In this document: positions 19,456 through 26,902 of the stretch, one piece after another
Position numbering within the stretch: the first letter of the stretch is position 1
Layout of the letters: each line of letters begins with the position of its first letter
Assembly (NCBI GenBank): GCA_021812825.1
Contig: JAKAMO010000009.1
Coordinates: 1-47,938 of the forward strand
Source of the DNA: a bacterium
GTDB lineage: Bacteria > Elusimicrobiota > Elusimicrobia > Elusimicrobiales > UBA9959
Direction: 5' to 3'
Length of the DNA: 47,938 nt
Position numbers and translations under genes: made by a program
The notes under the pieces: generated by a model
Seen by the model: only the letters and a program-made list of their open reading frames with translations
The model's database searches: none
What the model was told of the DNA's origin: nothing

Positions 19456-20629
19456 TGAAGCTCTGGGCGAAGGGGTACGACCTCGACAAGGATATAGAGT
19501 CCTTCACCGTAGGGGACGACTACCTGCTCGACCGCAGGCTGGTGAAGTACGACTGCGCCGCGTCGCTCGCGCACGCGCGGGCCCTGAGAAAGGCCGGACT
19601 GCTGACGTCGGGCGAGCTGAAAGAGATCATCGCCGGCCTCGAAGAGATACTGGCCCTGGACGCCGCAGGCGAGTTCAGGATAAGGCCGGAGGACGAGGAC
19701 TGCCACACGGCCATAGAGAGCCGGCTTACGGCCAGGTACGGCGCGGCCGGCAGGAAGGTGCATACCGGCCGTTCCCGCAACGACCAGGTGCTGACCGCGC
19801 TGCGGCTCTACGAACGGGACGCGCTGGCGGAGATGAAAGCGGCGCTGGCCGCCTTCGCCGGGGCCTGCAAGAAGCTGGCGGCTAAGCAGGGCGGCACGGC
19901 CCTGCCTGGCTACACGCATACGCGCCGCGCGATGCCGACCACGGCCGGCGCCTGGCTGGGCTGCTTCGCCGCGGCCGCGGCGGACGATTCCGGACACGCG
20001 GACTTTTTGATGAAGCTGCTGGACCAGCCCCGCTGGGCTCGGCCGCCGGCTTCGGCGTGCCTGTGCTCGGGATAGACAAGGCCTACAGCGCGCGGCTGAT
20101 GGGCTTCTCGAAGGCCATAGAGAACCCCATCTACGCCCAGTTCACCCGCAGCAAGTTCGAGCCGGCGGTGATGCATCTGTGTTCGCAGGTGATGCTGACG
20201 CTGAACAAGCTGGCCACGGACCTCATCTACTTCAGCGCGCCGGAGTTCGGTTTCGTGGCGCTGCCGAAGGAGTTCTGTACCGGCAGCTCGATAATGCCGC
20301 AAAAAAAGAACCCCGACGTGCTGGAACTGGTCAGGGGGAAGTACCACGTCGTGCTGGGCGAGGAGTTCAAGGCGCTGTCGCTGGCCGGCAACCTGCCGTC
20401 CGGCTACAACCGCGACGCGCAGCTGGGCAAAGGGCCGCTGTTCGCCAGCCTGGACGCCGTGCTGGCCTCGCTGCGGATCATGGCGAAGGTGGTGGCCGGG
20501 CTGAGGTTCGTCCCGGAGCGCTGCGTTCTGGCTCCGGAGCTGTTCGCCACGGAGGAGGCCTACCGGCTGGTGAAGTCCGGCGTGCCGTTCCGGGAGGCCT
20601 ACCGCAGGGTGGCCGCCAAGTTCCGCTGA
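19455..20629 (+). pseudogene. argH: Argininosuccinate lyase ArgH, reading frame broken by a one-base deletion
   Basis: The first frame (19455-20075) gives a clear ArgH N-terminal half with HTGRSRNDQV (about residue 99-108) and PGYTHTRRAMP (about 151-161). It then turns into unrelated sequence after LLDQP. The second half continues in the next frame to 20629, with LGIDKAYSARLMGF and the catalytic-loop signature GSSIMPQKKNPD. Adding one C to the CCCC run at 20028-20031 restores LLDQPPLGSAAGFGVPVLG, so the break is a single missing base in a homopolymer. The repaired protein would be about 391 residues, shorter than the usual about 460. Both halves look well conserved, which favours a sequencing or assembly error over an old pseudogene, but a true recent mutation is possible. 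It would cleave argininosuccinate to arginine and fumarate. Confidence 0.85.
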
Positions 20630-20648
20630 ACCTGCCGGGGACAAAAAA

Positions 20649-20683
20649 AGAACCGCCGCCCGAAAGGCGGCGGTCCTTTTTTC
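20649..20683. terminator. Bidirectional intrinsic terminator between argH and the ACT-domain gene
   Basis: CCGCCGCC and GGCGGCGG pair around a CGAAA loop. The stem is flanked by an A run on the left and TCCTTTTTT on the right, so it can stop both the rightward arg operon and the leftward ACT gene. Confidence 0.85.
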
Positions 20684-20694
20684 AGGCAGTGAGG

Positions 20695-21105
20695 CTACTT
20701 CAGTCCCAGCTCGCCCTTCAGCACTTCTATGGCCTTCTCGGGGTCGGAGGCGTTCAGCAGCAGCCTGCCGTCGGCGCCGCCTATCGAAGTGCCGTACACG
20801 GTGGTGATGTTGATCTTGTGCTCGCTCAGCGCTTTCGCCAGCTGGAGGAGCTGGCCGGGTTTGTCCGGCAGCTCGAGGGAGATCATCGGGGTCTCTATCG
20901 TGGTGAAGCCGGCTCCGGTCAGGATATGGCTGACCTTGCGGTCCGCGTCCACCGCCACGCGCACTACGCCGGAGTCGTCGCGGATCTCCGAGGCGATGCC
21001 GATGATGTTCACGCCCTCGTTGGCGAACAGCTCCACGAACTTGGAGAGGGCGCCCGGCACGTTCGGCAGGAACACGGTATATTGTCTGACAAGTTTCACT
21101 GGCAT
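20695..21105 (-). CDS. Tandem ACT-domain protein
   Basis: 136 residues containing two ACT domains. The first is at about residues 5-68 (YTVFLPNVPGALSKFVELFANEGVNIIGI). The second is at about 72-132 (ISLELPDKPGQLLQLAKALSEHKINITTVYG). The NxPGAL and DKPGQL motifs are the ligand-binding turns of ACT domains, which usually bind amino acids. Stand-alone two-ACT proteins are presumed small-molecule sensors; the partner is unknown. It is transcribed leftward, away from the radical SAM locus and towards arg genes, ending at the shared terminator. An AT-rich stretch at 21140-21165 could hold its promoter. Confidence 0.82.
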   Translation of the reverse strand: MPVKLVRQYTVFLPNVPGALSKFVELFANEGVNIIGIASEIRDDSGVVRVAVDADRKVSHILTGAGFTTIETPMISLELPDKPGQLLQLAKALSEHKINITTVYGTSIGGADGRLLLNASDPEKAIEVLKGELGLK

Positions 21106-21189
21106 AAAGGCTCCGGCGCCGCGGGTTTAGGTCTGCAGGCGCGCTATTATTAAATATTTTTTATAGCCGCCGGTAAAGCGCAAAAGTTA

Positions 21190-21195
21190 TATAAT
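21190..21195 (+). promoter_or_regulatory. Consensus -10 element before the radical SAM/DUF2207 locus
   Basis: A perfect TATAAT ends 10 bases before the ATG at 21206. No good -35 is visible, and the predicted transcript would start within a few bases of the start codon, so the leader is very short. It is the only promoter-like signal before the four-gene operon. Confidence 0.4.
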
Positions 21196-21205
21196 CAGAG
21201 CCGGG

Positions 21206-21742
21206 ATGAAGCTCGTTCCGGAGGGGAGATCCAGGGTGCTGTCCTACGTCTCGCTGGCCGTCGCGGCGGCCTGCGCCGTCATGGCCTCGCGGGCGGCGTA
21301 CGACCTGCTGACGCTGGCGGAGGTGCTCTCCACTCCCGCGTTCTACCTGAGCCTGGTCCATTCCACGCTTCCTATCGACCTGCCGCCGCTGGCCGCGCTG
21401 ATGGTGCGGCACACGCTCCCCTTCTTCGTCTTCATGCTGCTCTTCTGGTCTTCCGGCCTCGGTCTTTCCATCGGCGTGCTGGCCAGGAGGGAATGGGCCC
21501 GCCGCGGCGCCGTCTGGATGCTCTACCTGAACGCCGCCGCGGCCCTGCTGGTGCTGGGCTACCCGTGGCTGGCCGTGCCGCGCCCGCTGATGTACGGGGA
21601 TATACCGCTGGCGCCGGACTTCAACGGCGCGGTGAGGACCGCGGCTTTCTTTTTAAGGCTGACCTCCATGCTGCACGGGGGGCTGTGCCTCTGGGGCGGC
21701 CTGGCGCTGGACCGAGGCTCCGTCAGGAGCGAATTCGACTGA
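21206..21742 (+). CDS. Four-TM membrane protein of unknown function, first gene of the radical SAM locus
   Basis: 178 residues with four hydrophobic spans (about 12-40, 66-95, 103-128 and 145-168) and short charged loops; the N-terminus is probably cytoplasmic. I recognise no family. It ends 10 bases before the DUF2207-like gene, so the two are very likely co-transcribed. A role in housing or exporting the neighbouring Cys-His tail protein is only a guess from position. Confidence 0.65.
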   Translation: MKLVPEGRSRVLSYVSLAVAAACAVMASRAAYDLLTLAEVLSTPAFYLSLVHSTLPIDLPPLAALMVRHTLPFFVFMLLFWSSGLGLSIGVLARREWARRGAVWMLYLNAAAALLVLGYPWLAVPRPLMYGDIPLAPDFNGAVRTAAFFLRLTSMLHGGLCLWGGLALDRGSVRSEFD

Positions 21743-21752
21743 TGAGGGGAAC

Positions 21753-23420
21753 ATGATAAGAACCAGATATCTTCTGCTGGCGGCGCTTCTGGCCCTGCCG
21801 CGCGCCGCGCTGGCCGGCTTCGGGATGAAATGGGCGGAGACCGAGGTGATACTGGACCGGGACGGCAAGGCGCAGGTCGCTTACGCGGTGCGCTGGGCCG
21901 GCAGCGGCCAGCTGCACGGCTTCTACTTCGAGGGCTTCCAGGAGACTCCGGTCTTCGACATGGGACGCGCCTACGCGCTGGACTCCTCCGGCAACAAGTA
22001 CCAGCTCGACATAAAGAAGCTGTCGGACCGGAAGTACGACATAGTGCTGGCCGGCGGCCAGGCCGTCACCTCGGGGGAGATCACCTACTTCTTCCGCTAC
22101 GCGGCGGACCTGCAGGCTTCCGGTAACCTGACCCAGACCACGGCGGGGGAGAAGAAGCTCGCGGTCTTCAACTGGTCGCCCGTGCAGTGGGACGACCCGA
22201 TGGAGCACGGGGCTCTTACCGTCCGTTTCCCGGTCGCGCTCGCTTCGCCGCAGGTGGACGAGAAGACGCTCTCCGGCCTCGGCTTCATGACGGAGAAATT
22301 CGTCAACGAGCGATATTCCATAGACTACCCGACGGTAAAGAACGCGGAAGGCAGGGACATCTTCAGCGTGCGCTTCTTCCGCAAGAACCTGGAGCGGCGC
22401 TACCATTTCCAGGTGCAGGTCTATCTGGACGCATCGCATTTCGGCCTGAACACGATGACGTACGGCAGCCTTACGAAGGGGCTGCCGGAGAAGATGGAAT
22501 ACAGGCCGGCCGCCGAAAAGTACTATCTGAACCGCTATTTCCCGGGCAGCATGCTCGCCTCGCTGCCTATGAACCGCCGGGGGACCCTGCTGGTCCTGAT
22601 AGCCCTGGCCGTAGTGTTCGTGCTGCTGCCCTTCGTGGTGATGACTGTGAAGCACAACGCGATGCTGACCGCGCAGGCCGGCATCTCCGCGGTGAACTGG
22701 GACGGTACCGAGTGGGAGCCGCCTAAGGCGCAGGTGAGCTCTTTCCGCGTGCCCGGCAAGATAGCGAAGGACCTCAGCCCGCTGGAGGCCGGCGTGGTGA
22801 TGGGCCTTCCGCTGGCCGAGCTGCTCGGGCTGATGGTGGGGAACATGGAGAGGAAGGGGCTGCTGAAGATAAAGAGCGGCACCCCGCTGGTGGTGGAGAG
22901 GGTACAGGGAGCCTCGGTCAGCATGGACCCCTACGAGAACTCCCTGCTGGCGGCGATACGGCCGGACGGCAGCATAGACGAGGTTTCCGCCACCGCGGCC
23001 GTGCGCGCGCTGGGCGACGGCGTGCAGCAGAAGGCCTGGGACTGCGACATGGAGGCCACCCGGGACTATTATCGAAAGCAGGTGGACCGTTATTCCGGCA
23101 TGCGCACGGACGACGATACCGGCTTCTACTGGGGCGGCTACCGCCGGCATTACTACAGCCGGGATTACAACAACCCGCTCTATAATAACTCGCAGCAGGC
23201 GGCTGGCGGGCTGAAGACGGCCCTGCCGGCCGACTTCGCCGGAGGCTTCGACGCTTTCCGCGGCTCGGCCATGTGCTACGAAGGCGCCTTCTCCGGCTCG
23301 GCCTGCCACGACGCCTGCCACTCGGCCTGCCACGATGCCTGCCACAGCGCGTGTCATTCCGCCTGCCACTCGGCGTGCCACGGGGCCTGCCATTCGGCCT
23401 GCGTCAGCAGCGGCCACTAG
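21753..23420 (+). CDS. DUF2207-like membrane protein with a C-terminal Ala-Cys-His-x repeat tail
   Basis: 555 residues in four parts: a signal peptide (about 1-22, LLLAALLALPRAALA); an extracytoplasmic beta-rich domain (about 23-270) resembling DUF2207; a membrane span at about 277-298 (GTLLVLIALAVVFVLLPFVVM); and a cytoplasmic region with a winged-helix-like segment (about 345-380, KDLSPLEAGVVMGLPLAELLGLMV). A linker rich in Tyr/Arg/Asn precedes the tail. Residues 517-552 are nine four-residue units, eight of the form Ala-Cys-His-(Asp/Ser/Gly), the last Ala-Cys-Val-Ser, then Ser-Gly-His and the stop. The codons vary synonymously between units, so selection acts on the peptide. The radical SAM gene starts four bases after the stop. 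The tail is a candidate modification substrate or metal-binding strip; it is on the cytoplasmic side if the topology is right. Confidence 0.75.
   Translation: MIRTRYLLLAALLALPRAALAGFGMKWAETEVILDRDGKAQVAYAVRWAGSGQLHGFYFEGFQETPVFDMGRAYALDSSGNKYQLDIKKLSDRKYDIVLAGGQAVTSGEITYFFRYAADLQASGNLTQTTAGEKKLAVFNWSPVQWDDPMEHGALTVRFPVALASPQVDEKTLSGLGFMTEKFVNERYSIDYPTVKNAEGRDIFSVRFFRKNLERRYHFQVQVYLDASHFGLNTMTYGSLTKGLPEKMEYRPAAEKYYLNRYFPGSMLASLPMNRRGTLLVLIALAVVFVLLPFVVMTVKHNAMLTAQAGISAVNWDGTEWEPPKAQVSSFRVPGKIAKDLSPLEAGVVMGLPLAELLGLMVGNMERKGLLKIKSGTPLVVERVQGASVSMDPYENSLLAAIRPDGSIDEVSATAAVRALGDGVQQKAWDCDMEATRDYYRKQVDRYSGMRTDDDTGFYWGGYRRHYYSRDYNNPLYNNSQQAAGGLKTALPADFAGGFDAFRGSAMCYEGAFSGSACHDACHSACHDACHSACHSACHSACHGACHSACVSSGH
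23301..23408 (+). repeat. Nine tandem 12-base units encoding the Cys-His tail
   Basis: Nine in-frame 12-mers, mostly of the form GCCTGCCAC plus a variable codon. Units differ mainly at third positions (CAC/CAT, TGC/TGT, GCC/GCG) and in the fourth codon. The last unit has GTC in place of His. Confidence 0.95.
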
Positions 23421-23424
23421 AGCT

Positions 23425-24771
23425 ATGGACTGGAAGAAGAGGGTGGACTGGATAGACGGCTACGCCGCGCGCATCAAGCCCTACGTGCGCGTGCGCGAGG
23501 CCGACCGTTTGCTGATCAAGATCCCCAACCAGGCCCATAAGCTGAACGCGCAGGGCGCGAAGCTGCTGAAGTTCGTCCTGGACGGCGGCAGCGCCGTCTC
23601 CGTGGTGGAGGCCTATCCGCCGGAGAAGCGCGAGGCGGTATCGCTGGACGTCTACTATTTCTTCCGCGACCTGATGGCGCTGCTGAAGGGCTGCGCCGGC
23701 GAGGAGGGCGGCAGGAAGGCGCTTGAGGTGAAGCCTTTCGCGCTCGGGCACAACGCGCTGCCGGTCCTGAGCGAGATAGCCGTGACCTACCGGTGCAACC
23801 TCGCCTGCCGCTTCTGCTATGCCGGCTGCGGCTGCAAGAAGGACGAGGAGCACCCGGACCTGCCCGCTTCTTCGCTGAAAGAAATACTTGGCATGATAGC
23901 CGGCGAGGCGGAGGTCCCCTCGGTGAGCTTCACCGGCGGAGAGCCGCTGCTGCGGCGGGAGCTGCCTGAGCTGGTGGCCCACGCCAAGTCGCTCGGCTTG
24001 TGGGCCAACCTGATAACCAACGGCACGCTGGCCGACGGCCGCACCGTGAAGCGCCTTAAAGCGGCCGGGCTGGACTCGGCCCAGGTCAGCGTGGAGGCCG
24101 GTTCGGCGAAGCTGCACGACGCCATCGCGGCGCATACAGGCGCCTTCGAGCGCACCGTCCGCGGCATAGAGAATTTCATGAAGGCCGGGATACGGGTGCA
24201 CACCAACACCACGGTCTCGGCTCTGAACAAGGACGGCCTGGAGGGCATACTGGACCTGGTGAAGTCCCTCGGCCTGGACAAGTTCTCGATGAACCTGCTG
24301 ATGCCGGTGGGCTCGGCGGGCAATAATCTCTCCGACACCTTCGTCTCCTATACGGAGGCCGGTCCGCTGGTAGAGAGGGTGAAGGAACTGGCGGAGAAGC
24401 GCGGACTCGAGTTCATGTGGTATTCGCCCACGCCGTTGTGCATCTTCAATCCTATCGCCCGGGGGCTCGGCAACAAGGGCTGCGCCGCCTGCGACGGCCT
24501 GCTCAGCGTGGCGCCGAACGGCGACGTGCTGCCCTGCTCGAGCTATCCGAAGCCGCTGGGCAACATGCTAAAGGAAAAAGGCAATTTTAAAAAGCTCTGG
24601 AACGGGCCCGAGTTCGCCTGGTTCAGGGAGAAAGGCTTCGCGCACGAGAAATGCAGGACCTGCCGGCACCTGGCCGCCTGCAACGGCGGCTGCCCGCTGT
24701 ACTGGGAGAAGGCCGGCTACGGGGAGCTGCTGCCGGCCGCCGAGGCCTGCGCCGCAAGGGAGACCATATGA
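23425..24771 (+). CDS. Radical SAM/SPASM enzyme with N-terminal PqqD-like domain, probable peptide maturase
   Basis: 448 residues from the ATG at 23425. Residues about 16-85 look like a PqqD/RiPP recognition element (RVREADRLLIKIPNQAHKL, LNAQGAKLLKFVLDGGS, as in LNxTGxxIxxLxDG). The radical SAM cluster is C124-C128-C131 (YRCNLACRFCYAGCGC), followed by the SFTGGEPLLR glycine-rich SAM motif (about 171-180). The C-terminal SPASM domain has C353, C356, C371, C410, C413, C419 and C423 (VAPNGDVLPC, CRTCRHLAACNGGCP), enough for two auxiliary Fe-S clusters. Such enzymes build thioether, C-C or related cross-links in ribosomal peptides. No separate small precursor gene is seen; the obvious substrate is the Cys-His tail encoded just upstream. 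It overlaps the next gene by ATGA. Heme-biosynthesis-type SPASM enzymes are the main alternative. Confidence 0.85.
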   Translation: MDWKKRVDWIDGYAARIKPYVRVREADRLLIKIPNQAHKLNAQGAKLLKFVLDGGSAVSVVEAYPPEKREAVSLDVYYFFRDLMALLKGCAGEEGGRKALEVKPFALGHNALPVLSEIAVTYRCNLACRFCYAGCGCKKDEEHPDLPASSLKEILGMIAGEAEVPSVSFTGGEPLLRRELPELVAHAKSLGLWANLITNGTLADGRTVKRLKAAGLDSAQVSVEAGSAKLHDAIAAHTGAFERTVRGIENFMKAGIRVHTNTTVSALNKDGLEGILDLVKSLGLDKFSMNLLMPVGSAGNNLSDTFVSYTEAGPLVERVKELAEKRGLEFMWYSPTPLCIFNPIARGLGNKGCAACDGLLSVAPNGDVLPCSSYPKPLGNMLKEKGNFKKLWNGPEFAWFREKGFAHEKCRTCRHLAACNGGCPLYWEKAGYGELLPAAEACAARETI

Positions 24772-25799
24772 GCATATTGCCGCCGCCGCAGAAGGACGGG
24801 GAGATAAAATTCTTCATCGCCGGCGGGCTGCCGTACAGGGCCCGCATGGCGCTGGTGTTGGGCCTGCTGGCCGTAGGCCTCGGGGTGCAGGTAACGCTGG
24901 GGTTCTGGCCGGGTTTCATCGTGCTGATCTTCGCCCAGCTGCTCGGGATGAACTCGGGCTACGACGCCGCGCCCAGGATCTCCGGAGAGGAAAGCTGGGC
25001 TCGCGTGACCCCAGATGAGTATATCAAGGTCAGGAAGCGCGCCGACGAGCTCAGGCGCTGGGACGAGGATTTCTTCGACGCCACCAGCACCAGCGGCCAG
25101 GTAGGCCTCGGCGTCACGGCGCTGGCCTGCGCTATAGCGTACGGTATAGCCGCCGCGACCTTCTCGTTCCCCGACGGGGCCTGGCTGCCGTTCGGCCTGG
25201 ACGCGGCCGTGCTGCTGCTGCCGCTCTGGTTCATAGGAACGCGCGACTACCTGAAGAAGGACAAGCTGATCATAAAGATAAACGCGCTGGAGAACGTGAT
25301 GGCCGCGCTGAAGCCCGGCAGCGACGTACAGGTGCAGCCCATGCTGTCGCTGGCGTCCACCAAGTCCGGCGGCAAGGAGCCGGAGGACGCGCGGCTGATG
25401 GTCAAGCTGGTCGGCGCGCCGGAGGGTTTCTACGGCGTGCAGGTGCAGCTTTCGATAAACAGCGTGCAGGGCAAGGACTTCCCGTACCTGTACTGCGTGG
25501 TGCTGGCCAAGCGGGGCTTCGGCCTGCTGAAGGATTACAGGGACCTGCTGCCGGGGAGGACGGAGAAAAGCCTGATGGCCAGTCTCTCCGGCTTCCTGCT
25601 GGGCGGCCTTAGCGGCCCCGGCGGCGGCGACGTGGACCTGGTCTACGAGCCGTCCAGCACCGGGGAAGTGGAGCTGATAGTGGTGCGCAGGCGCACCACG
25701 AAGCAGAGCGGCTATTATACGCCGCCCTCCGCGGCCATGCAGGTGGTGAACGGGGCGCTGCAGCTGGCCAAGGGGCTGGCCGCCCGGGGTCCGGCCTGA
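24768..25799 (+). CDS. Membrane protein of unknown function, last gene of the radical SAM locus
   Basis: 343 residues starting within the stop of the radical SAM gene. Two hydrophobic spans (about 25-45 and 47-62) precede a charged loop (about 75-105, KVRKRADELRRWDEDFF). Two more spans (about 112-135 and 140-158) precede a soluble C-terminal region of about 180 residues, probably cytoplasmic, with a Gly-rich turn near residue 280 (LLGGLSGPGGGDVDL). No family is recognised. Tight coupling to the maturase gene suggests it belongs to the same system, possibly recruiting the tailed protein or using the modified product. Confidence 0.65.
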   Translation: MSILPPPQKDGEIKFFIAGGLPYRARMALVLGLLAVGLGVQVTLGFWPGFIVLIFAQLLGMNSGYDAAPRISGEESWARVTPDEYIKVRKRADELRRWDEDFFDATSTSGQVGLGVTALACAIAYGIAAATFSFPDGAWLPFGLDAAVLLLPLWFIGTRDYLKKDKLIIKINALENVMAALKPGSDVQVQPMLSLASTKSGGKEPEDARLMVKLVGAPEGFYGVQVQLSINSVQGKDFPYLYCVVLAKRGFGLLKDYRDLLPGRTEKSLMASLSGFLLGGLSGPGGGDVDLVYEPSSTGEVELIVVRRRTTKQSGYYTPPSAAMQVVNGALQLAKGLAARGPA

Positions 25800-25820
25800 C
25801 AGGGCAAAAAGCCCCGAATT

Positions 25821-25829
25821 TGATAAAAT
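25821..25829 (+). promoter_or_regulatory. Extended -10 promoter element of nifU
   Basis: TG-A-TAAAAT lies 61 bases before the nifU start in a short AT-rich patch. It repeats the element in front of the menaquinone operon. No convincing -35 is seen. Confidence 0.4.
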
Positions 25830-25890
25830 ATAGGTACCGGCCTCTCTCCTGGTAGTTCCTGCCGAATCGCACCGTATCAGAGGTATTTCT

Positions 25891-26724
25891 ATGTGGAATT
25901 ACACCGAAAAGGTATACGAGCATTTCAAGAACCCCCGCAACGTGGGAGAGGTGGAGAACCCGGACGCCGTGGGCGAGGTGGGCAGCATAGTCTGCGGCGA
26001 CGCGTTGAAGCTGACGCTTAAGATAGACAAGGCCACCGACACCATCACCGACGCCAAGTTCAAGACCTTCGGCTGCGCGAGCGCGATCGCCTCCTCCTCG
26101 GCGCTGACCGAGATGGTGAAGGGCATGAAGCTCGACGACGCGGCGAAGATAACCAACCAGCAGATAGCGGATTTCCTCGGCGGCCTGCCCGGCGAGAAGA
26201 TGCATTGCTCCGTGATGGGCATGGAGGCGCTTGAGGCCGCCATAAAGAACTACCGCGGCGGCAAGACCGAGAAGGTCATCATCGGGGTGGGCGAGCGCGT
26301 GGTCTGCAAGTGCTTCAACGTGACGGAGAGCCATATCCTCAAGGCCATAAAGCTCAACAACCTGAAGACCGTGGACGAGGTGACCAATTTCACCAAGGCC
26401 GGCGGCGGCTGCGGCCAGTGCAAGGGCGAGATCGAGAAGATCCTCAAGGATTACTGGGCCGAGGCGGAACACAAGCGCTTCGCGAACATGACCGTGGTAG
26501 AGAAGATCAAGATGATAGAGAAGGTGCTGGCCGAGGAAGTGAACCCCAAGCTGAAGGCCGACGGCGGCTGGATAGAGCTGGTGGACATAGATGGCCAGAA
26601 AGTGAAGCTGCGCTTCCTGGGCATGTGCCATGGCTGCCCTTCCTCCGGCGCCACGCTGAAGAACGTGGTGGAGAAGGAGCTGAAGGAGCGCATCGACCCG
26701 GCGCTGGAGATAGTAGCGGAGTAG
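25891..26724 (+). CDS. nifU: NifU, three-domain Fe-S cluster scaffold protein
   Basis: 277 residues in the full NifU order. The IscU-like scaffold (about 1-125) has its three cluster Cys in VCGD, FGCAS and HCSVMG. The BFD-like [2Fe-2S] domain (about 128-192) has VCKCFNVTE and GGGCGQCKGEI. The C-terminal NifU/Nfu domain (about 200-277) has MCHGCPSSGATL. It assembles clusters on sulfur from the NifS desulfurase encoded next. No nitrogenase gene is in view, so here it probably serves general Fe-S assembly, as in other anaerobes with a NIF-type system, supplying the radical SAM enzymes and Rrf2 sensors of this region. A 178-base spacer with a repeat separates it from nifS. Confidence 0.92.
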   Translation: MWNYTEKVYEHFKNPRNVGEVENPDAVGEVGSIVCGDALKLTLKIDKATDTITDAKFKTFGCASAIASSSALTEMVKGMKLDDAAKITNQQIADFLGGLPGEKMHCSVMGMEALEAAIKNYRGGKTEKVIIGVGERVVCKCFNVTESHILKAIKLNNLKTVDEVTNFTKAGGGCGQCKGEIEKILKDYWAEAEHKRFANMTVVEKIKMIEKVLAEEVNPKLKADGGWIELVDIDGQKVKLRFLGMCHGCPSSGATLKNVVEKELKERIDPALEIVAE

Positions 26725-26749
26725 GGTCGGCGTCACGGGGACCGGAACG

Positions 26750-26870
26750 CAAAAACAGCGTCGCGCACACCGTGCGCGCGCTTCCGGCTCTCGGCCTCGG
26801 CGCTTCGCAAGCCTCGGCCTCCGAGGCGGTTTTGCTAACCCGGTCCCCGCGCCGCCTCAGGGAGTTTCAG
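26750..26870 (-). repeat. Dispersed intergenic repeat, family 2, short diverged copy
   Basis: The nifU-nifS spacer contains GTCGCGCACACCGTGCGCGC and CGCTTCGCAAGC, resembling the GTCTCGCACACCGTGCTCGC and CGCTACGCAAGC blocks of the repeat at 18026-18190. It is a shorter and weaker match than the other two copies. GGCCTCCGAGGC-type dyads give it hairpin potential. Confidence 0.35.
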
Positions 26871-26902
26871 AAAGCAGGAGCTCCTTATGAAAGAGAGGAG
26901 AT

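Noticed and set aside
23301..23408. Cys-His tail as a run of haem c sites
   Set aside because: The units give C-x3-C-H with overlap, not CxxCH; adjacent Cys would have to be shared, and the tail is probably cytoplasmic, where haem c is not attached.
23301..23408. CRISPR-like array
   Set aside because: The repeats are 12 bases, contiguous and in frame within a coding region; there are no spacers or cas genes. No CRISPR array was seen elsewhere.
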